From assembly GCF_030817055.1 (NCBI RefSeq), contig NZ_JAUSYV010000001.1, forward strand, positions 3,682,001 to 3,746,000: DNA of 64,000 nt. Reading direction: 5' to 3'. The position numbers and the translations under genes were made by a program. This DNA is from Bacillus sp. V2I10. Lineage in GTDB: Bacteria > Bacillota > Bacilli > Bacillales > Bacillaceae. Positions 43,073 through 52,513 of this stretch are shown here, one piece after another (within the stretch, counting starts at the first letter, position 1; each line of letters begins with the position of its first letter). The notes under the pieces are model-generated. The model did no database searches, had not been told where the DNA came from, and saw only the letters and a program-made list of their open reading frames with translations.

Positions 43073-43104
43073 AAAGAGGGACGCCTTGTGCGCCCCTCTT
43101 TTTA
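43073..43104 (+). terminator. Intrinsic terminator after ctaA
   Basis: AAAGAGGGaCGC pairs with GCGcCCCTCTTT around a short loop, followed by a plus-strand T-run. Confidence 0.85.
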
Positions 43105-43134
43105 CATACCCTTAAACATTTCAATGACTTTCTT

Positions 43135-43206
43135 TCATTGCTCGCTGTGTTCGACTGCAGGCTCTGGATAGTCCTCCCCAATCCTGCCACCAAACGGATA
43201 AGCCAT
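43135..43206 (-). pseudogene. Possible remnant of a DNA photolyase C-terminus
   Basis: A minus-strand 23-codon frame reads MAYPFGGRIGEDYPEPAVEH and then SEQ-stop. The piece IGxDYPEPxVxHSEQ resembles the conserved end of class I photolyases (typically DYPEPIVDH). No other part of the gene is present, there is no ribosome site, and it lies between two terminators, so if the resemblance is real it is a vestige. Chance similarity cannot be excluded. Confidence 0.3.
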
Positions 43207-43224
43207 GGATCTTAGTGCAGAGTC

Positions 43225-43250
43225 AAAAAAAAAACAGCCCGTAGGCTGTC
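43225..43250 (-). terminator. Intrinsic terminator after pycA
   Basis: ACAGCC/GGCTGT stem with a 4-base loop, extended by AAAG, and ten T on the minus strand. Confidence 0.88.
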
Positions 43251-43253
43251 TTT

Positions 43254-46200
43254 TTAATGGGTTAATTCAATTAATAAATCTCCAGTTTGAATCGCTTCAC
43301 CGTTCGATACGTGAATATCCTTAATTGTACCTGAGAATGGCGCCTGTACGGTCGTTTCCATTTTCATCGCTTCAGTCAGGAGCAAATGATCGCCCTTGCT
43401 GACCTTTTCGCCCTTTTCAACCAAAACCTTGATGACTGTTCCAGGCATTGTCGCCCCAATATGATCTTTATTGCCTTTATCAGCTTTCATTTTCGCTGTG
43501 ATCGTAGCTTTAATGTTTTCATCACGAATAATGACCTCACGAGGCTGACCGTTTAATTCAAAGTAGACAACACGTGTTCCATCAGGCTGAGGCTCCCCGA
43601 TTGAGACAAGCTTTACAATTAATGTTTTCCCCTGTTCAATTTCAACTTCAATTTCTTCGCCAAGTCTCATTCCATATAAGAAGGTCGGCGTATCGAGAAC
43701 TGAAATATCTCCAAATTGTTCAAATGTCTTTGCGTAGTCCATGAACACTTTTGGATATAGAGCATGCGCTATAGCATCAAAACTTGTCACTTGTCTGTTT
43801 AAGCTTTGGAAAAGCTCTTCCTTCAATGCTTTGAAGTTGACCGGCTCCAATAATTCGCCAGGTCTGACTAAAATAGGCTCACGGCCTTTTAAGATAATGC
43901 GCTGAAGCTCTTTTGGAAAACCTCCGTGAGGCTGTCCGAGGTATCCCTCAAATAATTCAATAACGGAATCAGGGAAATCAAGCGTTTCTCCCCGCTCATA
44001 AATATCGTCTTCTATCAAATTATTTTGGACCATAAAGAGGGCCATGTCGCCGACTACTTTCGAAGAAGGCGTTACTTTGACTAAATCTCCGAACATATCA
44101 TTTACGCGGCGATACATTTCTTTGACTTCGTTCCAGCGATCATCAAGTCCGACAGCTTTTGCCTGCTGCTGAAGATTGCTGTATTGTCCTCCCGGCATTT
44201 CATGCATGTAAACTTCTGAATGAGGAGAATTCATTCCGCTCTCAAAATCCTGATAGTAGTGGCGCACGCCTTCCCAATATTGAGACAGCTCTTCTAATGC
44301 TTCAATATCTGCTTTTGGCCGATGGTCCATTCCTTGAAGAGCATGATAGAGAGAATTGGCGCTCGGCTGTGAAGTTAAGCCGGACATTGAGCTTACTGCT
44401 ACATCCACCACATCTACTCCCGCTTCAATTGCTTTTGCATAAGTGAAAATACCATTTCCGCTCGTATCATGTGTGTGCAGGTGAATAGGAATCGAAATTG
44501 TTTCCTTTAAAGCAGAAATTAGGTCATAAGCAGCCTGCGGCTTAAGCAATCCTGCCATATCTTTAATTCCTAAGATATGAGAACCTGATTCTTCGAGTTC
44601 TTTAGCCAGATTTTTATAGTATTCAAGATCATACTTTCTTCGGGAAGGATCTAAAATATCTCCGGTATAGCAGATCGCTGCCTCAGCAATTTTATTTGAT
44701 TTTCTGACCGCTTCAATCGCAGGCCGCATTCCTTCAACCCAATTCAAGCTGTCGAAAATACGGAATACATCTATTCCTGCATAGGAGGACTTCTCCACAA
44801 ATTCTTCAATAACATTATCCGGATAATTTTTATAGCCTACTGCGTTAGATGCACGAAGCAGCATTTGCAGGAGAATATTCGGAACTTGTTTTCTGACCGT
44901 GAGAAGTCTGTCCCAAGGATCTTCTTTTAAAAAACGGTACGCTACATCAAATGTTGCTCCGCCCCACATTTCAAGCGAAAATAAATTAGGCAGAAGTCTT
45001 GCCGTAGGTTCCGCAATATGTTTGATGTCATTTGTTCTTAAGCGTGTTGCAAGCAGCGATTGGTGAGCGTCACGGAACGTAGTATCTGTTAATAGCACTT
45101 CATTTTGCTCTTTCAGCCATTTCACAAGACCTTCCGGACCCTGTTCGTCAAGAATCTGCTTTGTTCCTCTTGGAATCGGCTCTGAAAGCTTAACTTTAGG
45201 AATGTAAAGTTTATCAAAGACCGGCTTCTTTTTCTTTTCAATGCCCGGGAAGCCATTAACTGTTACATTTCCAATGTAGGAAAGCATTTTCGTTCCGCGG
45301 TCTTTTTTCTTTGAAAATACGAATAGCTCTGGTGATGAATCAATAAAAGACGTATCGTATTCACCTGACATGAATTTCTCATGTTTGATGACATTTTCTA
45401 AAAATGGAATATTGGTTTTAATTCCTCTGATTCTGAATTCCCTTAAGTTTCTGATCATTTTTGCAGCAGCCTGTTCAAACGTCAATGCCTGTGTCGAAAG
45501 CTTAACGAGCAATGAATCATAATGCGGAGTGATAACAGCTCCCTGGAATCCGTTCCCTGCATCAAGCCTTACTCCAAAGCCTCCGCCTGAGCGATAAGCC
45601 ATGATTTTCCCAGTATCCGGCATAAAATTATTCAGCGGATCTTCTGTTGTAACCCTTGATTGAATGGCATAGCCTGTTACTCTGATTTGATCTTGTGAAG
45701 GAATGCCAATTTTTTCTCCGTGAAGCGGATAGCCTTCAGCGACCATAATTTGAGTCTGTACAATATCAATTCCTGTGACCATTTCGGTAATCGTATGTTC
45801 TACTTGAACACGCGGGTTGACTTCAATGAAGTAATACTCTCCATTTGCAACCAAAAATTCCACGGTTCCTGCGTTTACATATTCAACTTTGTTCATCAGT
45901 TTAACGGCAGCATCACAAATGTCTTGTCTTAATTTTTCATCAACAGAAACGCTTGGAGCTACTTCAACCACTTTTTGATGACGTCTTTGCACGGAACAAT
46001 CACGTTCATACAAATGAATGATATTGCCGTGTTCATCACCAATAATTTGCACTTCAATGTGCTTAGGGTTTTCAATTAGCTTCTCAACGTAAACTTCATC
46101 GTTGCCAAATGCAGCTTTCGCTTCAGATTTGGCACGTTCATAGGATTCTTTAACAGCTGCAGCGCTGCGCACAATTCTCATGCCGCGTCCGCCGCCTCCA

Positions 46201-46697
46201 AGTGAAGCTTTAATAATGAAAGGATAGCCATTTTCACGGCCAAACTCTACAACATCCTCTAAGCTTTGCACAGGTCCTTTGCTGCCCGGAATGACCGGAA
46301 TATTTGCGAGCTCCGCCTGCTTTCTTGCTTTAACTTTGTCCCCAAACATATCGAGATGCTTGGATTTTGGGCCAATAAAGATGATTCCCTCTTCCTCGCA
46401 TCTTCTTGCAAAGTGAATATTTTCCGATAAAAATCCATAGCCAGGATGGATAGCATCCACATGATTGGCTTTGGCAATCTCAATAATGCCATCAATATCC
46501 AAATAAGCATCGATCGGTTTTTTTCCTTCGCCAACTATGTATGCTTCGTCTGCTTTGTAACGGTGAAACGATCCTGAATCTTCTTTAGAATAGATAGCTA
46601 CTGTCCGGATGTTAAGCTCCGTGCAGGCACGGAATACACGGATGGCAATTTCACCACGGTTTGCAACGAGTATTTTCTGAATGTTTTTCTGCGACAT
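43254..46697 (-). CDS. pycA: Pyruvate carboxylase
   Basis: Anaplerotic biotin enzyme: pyruvate plus bicarbonate plus ATP to oxaloacetate. 1147 residues in one chain: biotin carboxylase (about 1-455; KASLGGGGRGMRIV), carboxyltransferase TIM barrel (about 525-800; LLTDTTFRDAHQSLLATRLR and metal-binding LHTHDTSGN), PYC_OADA linker domain and the C-terminal biotinyl domain with AMKME (biotin Lys1112). AAGGAGG precedes the ATG. Located between ftsW and ctaA as in B. subtilis. Confidence 0.97.
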   Translation of the reverse strand: MSQKNIQKILVANRGEIAIRVFRACTELNIRTVAIYSKEDSGSFHRYKADEAYIVGEGKKPIDAYLDIDGIIEIAKANHVDAIHPGYGFLSENIHFARRCEEEGIIFIGPKSKHLDMFGDKVKARKQAELANIPVIPGSKGPVQSLEDVVEFGRENGYPFIIKASLGGGGRGMRIVRSAAAVKESYERAKSEAKAAFGNDEVYVEKLIENPKHIEVQIIGDEHGNIIHLYERDCSVQRRHQKVVEVAPSVSVDEKLRQDICDAAVKLMNKVEYVNAGTVEFLVANGEYYFIEVNPRVQVEHTITEMVTGIDIVQTQIMVAEGYPLHGEKIGIPSQDQIRVTGYAIQSRVTTEDPLNNFMPDTGKIMAYRSGGGFGVRLDAGNGFQGAVITPHYDSLLVKLSTQALTFEQAAAKMIRNLREFRIRGIKTNIPFLENVIKHEKFMSGEYDTSFIDSSPELFVFSKKKDRGTKMLSYIGNVTVNGFPGIEKKKKPVFDKLYIPKVKLSEPIPRGTKQILDEQGPEGLVKWLKEQNEVLLTDTTFRDAHQSLLATRLRTNDIKHIAEPTARLLPNLFSLEMWGGATFDVAYRFLKEDPWDRLLTVRKQVPNILLQMLLRASNAVGYKNYPDNVIEEFVEKSSYAGIDVFRIFDSLNWVEGMRPAIEAVRKSNKIAEAAICYTGDILDPSRRKYDLEYYKNLAKELEESGSHILGIKDMAGLLKPQAAYDLISALKETISIPIHLHTHDTSGNGIFTYAKAIEAGVDVVDVAVSSMSGLTSQPSANSLYHALQGMDHRPKADIEALEELSQYWEGVRHYYQDFESGMNSPHSEVYMHEMPGGQYSNLQQQAKAVGLDDRWNEVKEMYRRVNDMFGDLVKVTPSSKVVGDMALFMVQNNLIEDDIYERGETLDFPDSVIELFEGYLGQPHGGFPKELQRIILKGREPILVRPGELLEPVNFKALKEELFQSLNRQVTSFDAIAHALYPKVFMDYAKTFEQFGDISVLDTPTFLYGMRLGEEIEVEIEQGKTLIVKLVSIGEPQPDGTRVVYFELNGQPREVIIRDENIKATITAKMKADKGNKDHIGATMPGTVIKVLVEKGEKVSKGDHLLLTEAMKMETTVQAPFSGTIKDIHVSNGEAIQTGDLLIELTH

Positions 46698-46772
46698 ACG
46701 AATCCTCCTTAAGCTTCATCACTTGCATTACTAAAAGTATAACACATTTATAATTAGTATAACACTTTTATT

Positions 46773-47975
46773 CTATTGAAATGGGACAGTATTTCCGTGT
46801 ATTTCACTTACCGGCTTAGGTTCAGTCTTCTGATAGGTAGCCCGGTATTTAATAAACATGGAGATGTTAATGAGAAGCCCCATTGAAAGCATTAATAGGA
46901 TCATAGAGGAGCCTCCGTAGCTGATAAATGGAAGAGTAACTCCTGTAATTGGCAACAGCCCCGTTAATCCTCCAACGTTAATCGCTGTCTGTATACCAAT
47001 CATACTTGAAATGCCAATTGCAAGCAGTGTCCCAAATGCATCTTCACAGTTTCTGGCAATGTGAAAACCTTTCAGCACGATAAAAGCAAGTAGGATCAGG
47101 ACAAACGCCACTCCAAATATCCCCAGCTCTTCAGAGATGATTGCCAGAATAAAATCTGTGTGCGATTCAGGCAAATAGCCGTATTTTTGAACGCTTTCCC
47201 CTAGGCCAAGCCCAGTCAATCCGCTAGAACCAATGGCATAATAAGAATTGATTAAATGGAAGCCCGAGTCCGCTGCATCTCCGAAAGGATCCATAAATCC
47301 TACAAACCGGCTGACCCGCTCTGTTGTAAAAATCTTGTCCCATTTCAGCAAAACTAAAGGGCTGATCGCTGCAAGACCGGCAAGCCCCAATATAATAAGC
47401 TTGAAAATATTTTTCATGCCAAGTCCAGAACAAACGACCATTGAAAGAGCAATCATGCCAATGATAGATGCCGAGCCAATGTCAGGCTGCAGGATAATCA
47501 GTACACATATAAACCCTGTAAAAATAATGGGAGGCAGCACACCTCTTCCGAAATGATCAATGTAGGATTGTTTTTTTTCGTACACCGCTGCAAGATAAAG
47601 GATGACGCTGAGCTTTACAAATTCTGCCGGCTGAAGCTTAAATCCGAACAGCGAAAACCAGCTTCTTGCACCGCCTGCAACAGAGCCGAATACGAAAATA
47701 GCAAGGAGCATCAGGATGGAAAGCATGACTACGCCCCTGATAAATAAAGGACTTAAATAAGCTCTGTAAGGAAAGAACATGGTAATTAGAAGGACCACAA
47801 GCCCCAGTGCAGTAAAAATTGCCTGCCTTTGGAAAAAGTGATCACTTTCATAGCCCCACCTGGCAACGGCAGAAATCATACTTGAACTGTACACCATCAC
47901 GAGACCAAACCCGCATAAGAGGATAACAGCAAGCAGTAGTGAATAATCATATGATTTTAGAATTTTTTTTATCAT
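46773..47975 (-). CDS. ftsW: Septal peptidoglycan polymerase FtsW
   Basis: SEDS-family glycosyltransferase that polymerises lipid II at the division septum with PBP2B. About 400 residues, ten helices, with LCGFGLVMVYSSSM, LQPAEFVKLSVILYLA, HTDFILAIISEELG and the C-terminal GLTGLLPITGVTLPFISYGGSSM signature. The long frame starts 64 codons earlier, but MIKKILKSYDYSLL is the family start and lies after AGGAAG. B. subtilis ylaO equivalent. Confidence 0.95.
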   Translation of the reverse strand: MIKKILKSYDYSLLLAVILLCGFGLVMVYSSSMISAVARWGYESDHFFQRQAIFTALGLVVLLITMFFPYRAYLSPLFIRGVVMLSILMLLAIFVFGSVAGGARSWFSLFGFKLQPAEFVKLSVILYLAAVYEKKQSYIDHFGRGVLPPIIFTGFICVLIILQPDIGSASIIGMIALSMVVCSGLGMKNIFKLIILGLAGLAAISPLVLLKWDKIFTTERVSRFVGFMDPFGDAADSGFHLINSYYAIGSSGLTGLGLGESVQKYGYLPESHTDFILAIISEELGIFGVAFVLILLAFIVLKGFHIARNCEDAFGTLLAIGISSMIGIQTAINVGGLTGLLPITGVTLPFISYGGSSMILLMLSMGLLINISMFIKYRATYQKTEPKPVSEIHGNTVPFQ

Positions 47976-48290
47976 TTTATCGCTTCCTATCATGACTTGT
48001 TGCTGCATTCTGGATGATTTTATTTTCCTAGTTAGAAATTCGAGATTAAAGCGAAAATTCCTTCCATTGTGTTTTCTTCTTCCGAACGCACGCCTTATGG
48101 TAACCCGGCAAACGTGCGTAAACAAGTTATAAAAGTATGTAGGTCTTTTGTTATGGTATGTTCGCATAAATTGTTTTTTATGCAGAGGTTGTTCACGGCA
48201 GTTCGATTTCGCACCCTATTTTATGATAATTCAAAAGCATATTTATTACTGACTAGTGAAAGCAGCAAAGTTTATGATAAGTGCTTTATA
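47976..48290 (-). promoter_or_regulatory. ftsW leader / promoter region
   Basis: About 315 bases without a gene. A TTGTTT-17 bp-TACCAT promoter candidate lies near 48100-48130 (minus strand), and the arms ACGCACG and CGTGCGT (about 48087-48120) could form a stem-loop around the -10. I cannot assign either with confidence. Confidence 0.35.
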
Positions 48291-48328
48291 AAAAAACTCA
48301 AACTGTCTAAATGAACAGTTTGAGTTTT
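48291..48328 (-). terminator. Intrinsic terminator after ylaN
   Basis: AAAACTCAAACTGT/ACAGTTTGAGTTTT perfect 14-bp stem with an 8-base loop and T-rich end on the minus strand. Confidence 0.92.
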
Positions 48329-48332
48329 ATTG

Positions 48333-48614
48333 TTATTTCTTTGTGAACGCTTCATGCAATGCCGACATTTCTCTTTCGAGTGTGTCAAGGATTACTTTTC
48401 CTTCCCGTTCATCAATCAGATTCAGCCTGACGGCAAAATCAATTTCTCTTGATAGTCCAAACATTTGTGTATCTAAAACCTCTTCATAAAGAGGACATTG
48501 AGGCATCGTCAAATTGTCCATTTGGACTTGAATCAGCTTCGTAATTTTATCAGCATCTGCCTTTAAGAGCGCAAGTGCTTTTTCTCGATGATCAATCGCA
48601 ATCTCAGACGCCAA
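48333..48614 (-). CDS. ylaN: YlaN family protein (UPF0358)
   Basis: Small helical protein of 93 residues, the same length as B. subtilis YlaN, which is needed when iron is scarce and acts on Fur-dependent regulation. Contains KADADKITKLIQVQMDNLT, QCPLYEEVLDTQMFGLSREI and LEREMSALHEAF. TTG start seven bases after GGAGG (MASEIAID). Single-gene transcript, ending at a strong terminator before ftsW. Confidence 0.92.
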   Translation of the reverse strand: MASEIAIDHREKALALLKADADKITKLIQVQMDNLTMPQCPLYEEVLDTQMFGLSREIDFAVRLNLIDEREGKVILDTLEREMSALHEAFTKK

Positions 48615-48738
48615 TTGAACCCCTCCGTTCCCGAGCGATTACCCTAATCTATCTATTAATATTATAGTGAAAACAGTAAAAAATCAAGAAAAAACAAGGT
48701 GTTATTCTTAAGTGAACTTATTTCCGGACAAAGATACA

Positions 48739-49668
48739 TCAGAAAATGCTCAATTCATACTTTTCAGACAAAAGATGAAGCAGCTTAATGCCTGCAATAC
48801 TGTTCCCTTTTTTATCAAGAGACGGTCCAAAAATTCCGATTCCAAAATGATAAGGCACGATTCCCATAATACCCCCGGACACTCCGCTTTTAGCAGGTAT
48901 TCCAACTTTTATTGCAAATTCCCCTGATGCATTGTACATTCCGCATGTCACCATAAACGTTTTGCAAATACGGGCAATATCTTTGGGGATAATTTGTTTT
49001 TCTGTTTGAGGATGCTTGCCATCAAGAGCGAAGACTGCTCCGATTATTGCAAGATCGAGACTGTGCATTTGTACGGCACATTGCTTTGAATATAAATCAA
49101 TTAAGTCCTCTACATCACCGTCAATGATTCCGTCTTTCTTCATGAAGTAGCAAAGTGACCGGTTCAGCCAAGCATTTTCAAATTCAGAAGAAGCTATTTC
49201 ATGACAGACTTTAATATCTTTATTGAAGGTTAATTCTTTTGTGAATGCTAAAAAACGGGATAATTTTTCTTCCTTGTCAGATCCTTTAATCATATTCGTA
49301 ACCGCAAGAGCGCCTGCGTTGATCATCGGATTAAGCGGCCGCTGATTTTCATGAGTTTCAAGCTTGACGATTGAGTTAAACGGATCTCCAGTTGGCTCCA
49401 TGCCCACTCTATCAAACACAAAGGATTCACCATGATCCATTAGCACAAGAGCAAGTGTCAGCACTTTTGATATACTTTGCAGGGTAAAGCTTTTTTCAAT
49501 ATCCCCTGCTGACATACATGTATTTTCAACATGATAAATCGCAACAGACAAATCATTTTGATCTGCTTCGCCAAGTGCGGGAATATAGTCAGCTATCTTT
49601 CCATCCTTCGTAACTTCCCTTGCAATGCTCACAAGCCGCTCAAGCTCTTCGTTAGTTTGACATGGCAT
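48739..49668 (-). CDS. glsA: Glutaminase
   Basis: Hydrolyses glutamine to glutamate and ammonia; serine-dependent beta-lactamase-fold enzyme. 309 residues from MPCQTNEELER, exactly the B. subtilis YlaM length. Motifs: FTLQSISKVLTLALVL (catalytic Ser in SxxK), PTGDPFNSIVKLE, NPMINAGALAVTNMI, and SGVSGGIMGIVP near the C-terminus. ATG follows AGAGGTGA; 15 upstream codons in frame are not used. Divergent from ylaL. Confidence 0.94.
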   Translation of the reverse strand: MPCQTNEELERLVSIAREVTKDGKIADYIPALGEADQNDLSVAIYHVENTCMSAGDIEKSFTLQSISKVLTLALVLMDHGESFVFDRVGMEPTGDPFNSIVKLETHENQRPLNPMINAGALAVTNMIKGSDKEEKLSRFLAFTKELTFNKDIKVCHEIASSEFENAWLNRSLCYFMKKDGIIDGDVEDLIDLYSKQCAVQMHSLDLAIIGAVFALDGKHPQTEKQIIPKDIARICKTFMVTCGMYNASGEFAIKVGIPAKSGVSGGIMGIVPYHFGIGIFGPSLDKKGNSIAGIKLLHLLSEKYELSIF

Positions 49669-49749
49669 GACCCGTTCACCTCTTCTTTCAGTATGAGGTG
49701 TTAGTTTGCCCAATTAACTTCATGCCAATGTCCCCCATGACAAAATCAC

Positions 49750-49763
49750 AGAAAGCGCTTATA
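49750..49763 (+). promoter_or_regulatory. Weak cre-like sequence between glsA and ylaL
   Basis: AGAAAGCGCTTATA matches the CcpA consensus TGWAANCGNTNWCA except at two positions (the first T and the C near the end). It lies in the 120-bp divergent spacer, so it could affect either gene. Confidence 0.3.
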
Positions 49764-49788
49764 ATTTTTTATGAAAGGACGTGTAGCA

Positions 49789-50283
49789 ATGGACTCAATC
49801 ATTATGATAAAAGGAAATATCGCCTTTCCAATCACACTGGATCCCGGTGTATGGATTTTTGACGACAGAAAAGTCGATCTGACTGTTTATTTTGATGAGA
49901 ATAACAAAGAGCGAAACGAACTAGAAGAGTATACGAAGGCCGTCTCAAAACACTGGGACCGGGAAATACGCGAAGGAGCAAAGCTCCCAGACAGCAAAAA
50001 CGAAAAGCGCACTGAAAAAGAAAGAATCTTAAACGGAACTTTCGGAATTCCGCTGCTTCCTTTCCTAAAAAATGCCGAGCCTGCTTCAACAGCTGAATAT
50101 GCTGTATTTAAAACCAATCAAGGAGAGGTTAGAATGACACTTGTGGAAGCATCTGCCCTCATCCTTGGATTCAGTAAAAATGGGAAACCGCTGACTGACG
50201 AAGGACCTGTTACCCTTTATTATGGTGATGGCAGCAACAGGGATAACCCCATTACAAACACAAGAGAAATAATAATTGAGTAA
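49789..50283 (+). CDS. ylaL: YlaL family conserved protein
   Basis: Cytoplasmic protein of about 164 residues, unknown function, matching B. subtilis YlaL by place and by blocks such as GNIAFPITLDPGVWIFDDRK and TPITNTREIIIE-type end (NPITNTREIIIE). It has a charged central section (HWDREIREGAKLP). ATG at 49789 lies nine bases after AAAGGA; the frame's first ATG, six codons earlier, places the SD inside the gene. Convergent with phoH2. Confidence 0.82.
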   Translation: MDSIIMIKGNIAFPITLDPGVWIFDDRKVDLTVYFDENNKERNELEEYTKAVSKHWDREIREGAKLPDSKNEKRTEKERILNGTFGIPLLPFLKNAEPASTAEYAVFKTNQGEVRMTLVEASALILGFSKNGKPLTDEGPVTLYYGDGSNRDNPITNTREIIIE

Positions 50284-50284
50284 T

Positions 50285-50310
50285 AAAAGCCGCTATTATC
50301 AGCGGCTTTT
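50285..50310. terminator. Bidirectional terminator between ylaL and phoH2
   Basis: AAAAGCCGCT/AGCGGCTTTT perfect 10-bp stem with a 6-base loop. Confidence 0.85.
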
Positions 50311-50318
50311 CCCATTTT

Positions 50319-51647
50319 TCACAATAAATCTGCGGCGAGCTGCGCAAGACCTGAGCGCTCTCCCTTTACTAATCTTACATGACCCGCTATATGCTGATCC
50401 TTAAACTTCTCAACAACATAGGTTAACCCATTATTGTATTCATCAAGGTAAGGATGATCAATTTGTTCAGGATCCCCCATTAAGACAATTTTGCTTTTTT
50501 CCCCTACTCTGGTCAAAATCGTCTTAACTTCGTGTTTTGTTAAATTCTGGGCTTCATCGATAATAATGAACTGCTCAGGGATGCTTCTTCCCCGAATATA
50601 CGTGAGGGCCTCTACTTCAATTGATCCCATGCCTGCTAAAATGGCATCCAGCTCACCAGGTTTTTTCGCATTAAAAAGATATTCTAGATTATCATAAATC
50701 GGCTGCATCCAAGGCCTTAATTTTTCCTGTTTTTCACCAGGCAGATAGCCAATATCCTTCCCAACAGGAACAATTGGCCTTGCAACGAGCAATTTTTTAA
50801 AAGTGCCTAAATCTTCTGTCTGCATCAGACCTGCAGCTAAAGCGAGCAGCGTTTTCCCGGTGCCTGCTTTTCCAATTAATGTGACAAGAGGCATGTCATT
50901 TCTGAGAAGCAGCTCCATCGCCATCGTCTGCTGAACATTTCTTGGCCGAATCCCCCATATGTGATCGTGATCAAAAACGAGTCTTTTTACCTTTTTCCCG
51001 GTTTTATCCACGGTTCCTATCGCAGAAGCAGAGCCGCCAAGCGAATTTTTCATAATGACAAATTGATTCGGATAAAATGGATGATTTGTCACCTCAGACA
51101 AAATCAATTCATTTTTCTCATAAAATCGATTCATATCATCACCGCTTATATACAAATCAAGATATCCCGTATAGATTCTGTCAATTTCAACGACCCTGTC
51201 ACTAAGAAAATCCTCTGCAAGCAGTCCGATTGCATCAGCTTTTACCCTGACCAGCGTATCTTTGCTCACTAAAATGACAGGTCTTCCGTTTTCCGCTGTT
51301 TCCTCTTCAATTGAAAGATTTTTCGCTACTGCAAGAATGCGATTATCATTTGTTTTTTCTATAAAAATCTCCTGAAGTTCATGAAAAGAGCGATGATTCA
51401 GCTCAATCCTTAAAAAACCGCCGCTTGGCAAAGGGATTTTTTCATGAAGCTTTCCAATCAGCCTTAGGCCATCAATCAGTTTGGAAACATGTCTTGCATT
51501 TCGTCCTATTTCATCCATATACCGCTTTTTTGAATCGACCTCTTCAAGAACGACTGCCGGAATCACTACTTCATTTTCTTCAAAAGAAAAAATGGAATTC
51601 GGATCTTGCAGTAAGACATTCGTATCCAAAACATAGATTTTACTCAA
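50319..51647 (-). CDS. phoH2: PhoH2 (PIN domain plus PhoH ATPase)
   Basis: Fusion of an N-terminal PIN endoribonuclease domain (about 1-140; YVLDTNVLLQDP with Asp8 in the metal site) and a C-terminal PhoH RNA helicase/ATPase domain with Walker A GKAGTGKT (259-266) and Walker B FIIIDEAQN. PhoH2 proteins unwind and cut RNA. At 442 residues it equals B. subtilis YlaK. ATG follows GGAGGCGGAAGG. Divergent from ylaJ. Confidence 0.93.
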   Translation of the reverse strand: MSKIYVLDTNVLLQDPNSIFSFEENEVVIPAVVLEEVDSKKRYMDEIGRNARHVSKLIDGLRLIGKLHEKIPLPSGGFLRIELNHRSFHELQEIFIEKTNDNRILAVAKNLSIEEETAENGRPVILVSKDTLVRVKADAIGLLAEDFLSDRVVEIDRIYTGYLDLYISGDDMNRFYEKNELILSEVTNHPFYPNQFVIMKNSLGGSASAIGTVDKTGKKVKRLVFDHDHIWGIRPRNVQQTMAMELLLRNDMPLVTLIGKAGTGKTLLALAAGLMQTEDLGTFKKLLVARPIVPVGKDIGYLPGEKQEKLRPWMQPIYDNLEYLFNAKKPGELDAILAGMGSIEVEALTYIRGRSIPEQFIIIDEAQNLTKHEVKTILTRVGEKSKIVLMGDPEQIDHPYLDEYNNGLTYVVEKFKDQHIAGHVRLVKGERSGLAQLAADLL

Positions 51648-51818
51648 CCTTCCGCCTCCTACCCAGTTCAGGTTTTTATAGTGTACTGCACTTATAAGTC
51701 AGACTAAGATAATCAAGCTGTAATTGAAGCGTTGCTAAAATATATGAAATGGTGCATAAAGATAGAAGATTTATTAGACAATAAAATTAAAAAGCATGGT
51801 CTAAAAAGGAGTGATTTC

Positions 51819-52436
51819 ATGCGCAACTTTGTTTTTTCAGCACTGTTTATTCTGCTCGCTTTAACAGCATGCACAGTGAATCAGGGCTCTCAGGGAGACA
51901 CACCCGAAGATCACAACGGAAAGCCCATTAATGTCAGAAACACAGTAAATGAACCAGTGGAAAAAAAATCAGGTGAACAGATTTCTAAGCGCCTGGTCAA
52001 TCTTGCAGGACGTGTTCCAGGAGTAAATGACGTCAGCGCAGTTGTTCTAGGCAGGTATGCAGTAGTAGGCATTGATGTAAATTCTGAACTTGACCGCAAC
52101 AAAGTCGAATCCATTAAATATGCTGTTGCTGAAAGCATTCAGCATGATCCATATGGAGCAAACGCGGTGATCATTGCTGATGCGGATACAACAGTCCGAC
52201 TGCGGGAAATGGGTAAAGATCTTCAGCAGGGACAGCCAGTTGGAGGCATTCTTGACGAGCTTGCCGCAATAGTAGGCCGCGTCATGCCTGAAATTCCAAA
52301 TGATATGCTGAATAATAATAATAATAATCAAAACAGACCAACGGAACAAGATAACGATCAGCTGAATGAAAAGGAGCAAAAAGAGCTTGATCGTGAACAG
52401 GAAGATCAATCTCAGGATCATTTAAATCAAAACTGA
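51819..52436 (+). CDS. ylaJ: YhcN/YlaJ family sporulation lipoprotein
   Basis: Lipoprotein of about 205 residues, related to spore proteins YhcN and YlaJ that influence germination. Signal peptide with lipobox LTAC (MRNFVFSALFILLALTACTV), then the conserved domain VNLAGRVPGVNDVSAVVLGR, VVGIDVNSELDRNKVE and HDPYGANAVIIADAD, and a low-complexity Asn/Gln/Glu-rich tail including a run of Asn coded by AAT repeats. ATG follows AAAAGGAGTGA. The 29 preceding in-frame codons are not signal-like. Confidence 0.9.
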   Translation: MRNFVFSALFILLALTACTVNQGSQGDTPEDHNGKPINVRNTVNEPVEKKSGEQISKRLVNLAGRVPGVNDVSAVVLGRYAVVGIDVNSELDRNKVESIKYAVAESIQHDPYGANAVIIADADTTVRLREMGKDLQQGQPVGGILDELAAIVGRVMPEIPNDMLNNNNNNQNRPTEQDNDQLNEKEQKELDREQEDQSQDHLNQN

Positions 52437-52477
52437 TGACCAAATGCTCGGAGTCCAAGGATAAAAAATTGCACTTA

Positions 52478-52513
52478 AAAAAAGCTTAGAGCGTATCTGT
52501 TCTAAGCTTTTTT
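52478..52513. terminator. Bidirectional terminator between ylaJ and the PNPOx-like gene
   Basis: AAAAAAGCTTAGA/TCTAAGCTTTTTT perfect 13-bp stem with a 10-base loop. Confidence 0.9.

Noticed and set aside
46259..46534. Alternative frames inside pycA and other long genes
   Set aside because: They lie wholly within well-identified genes in other frames and show no SD or family features.
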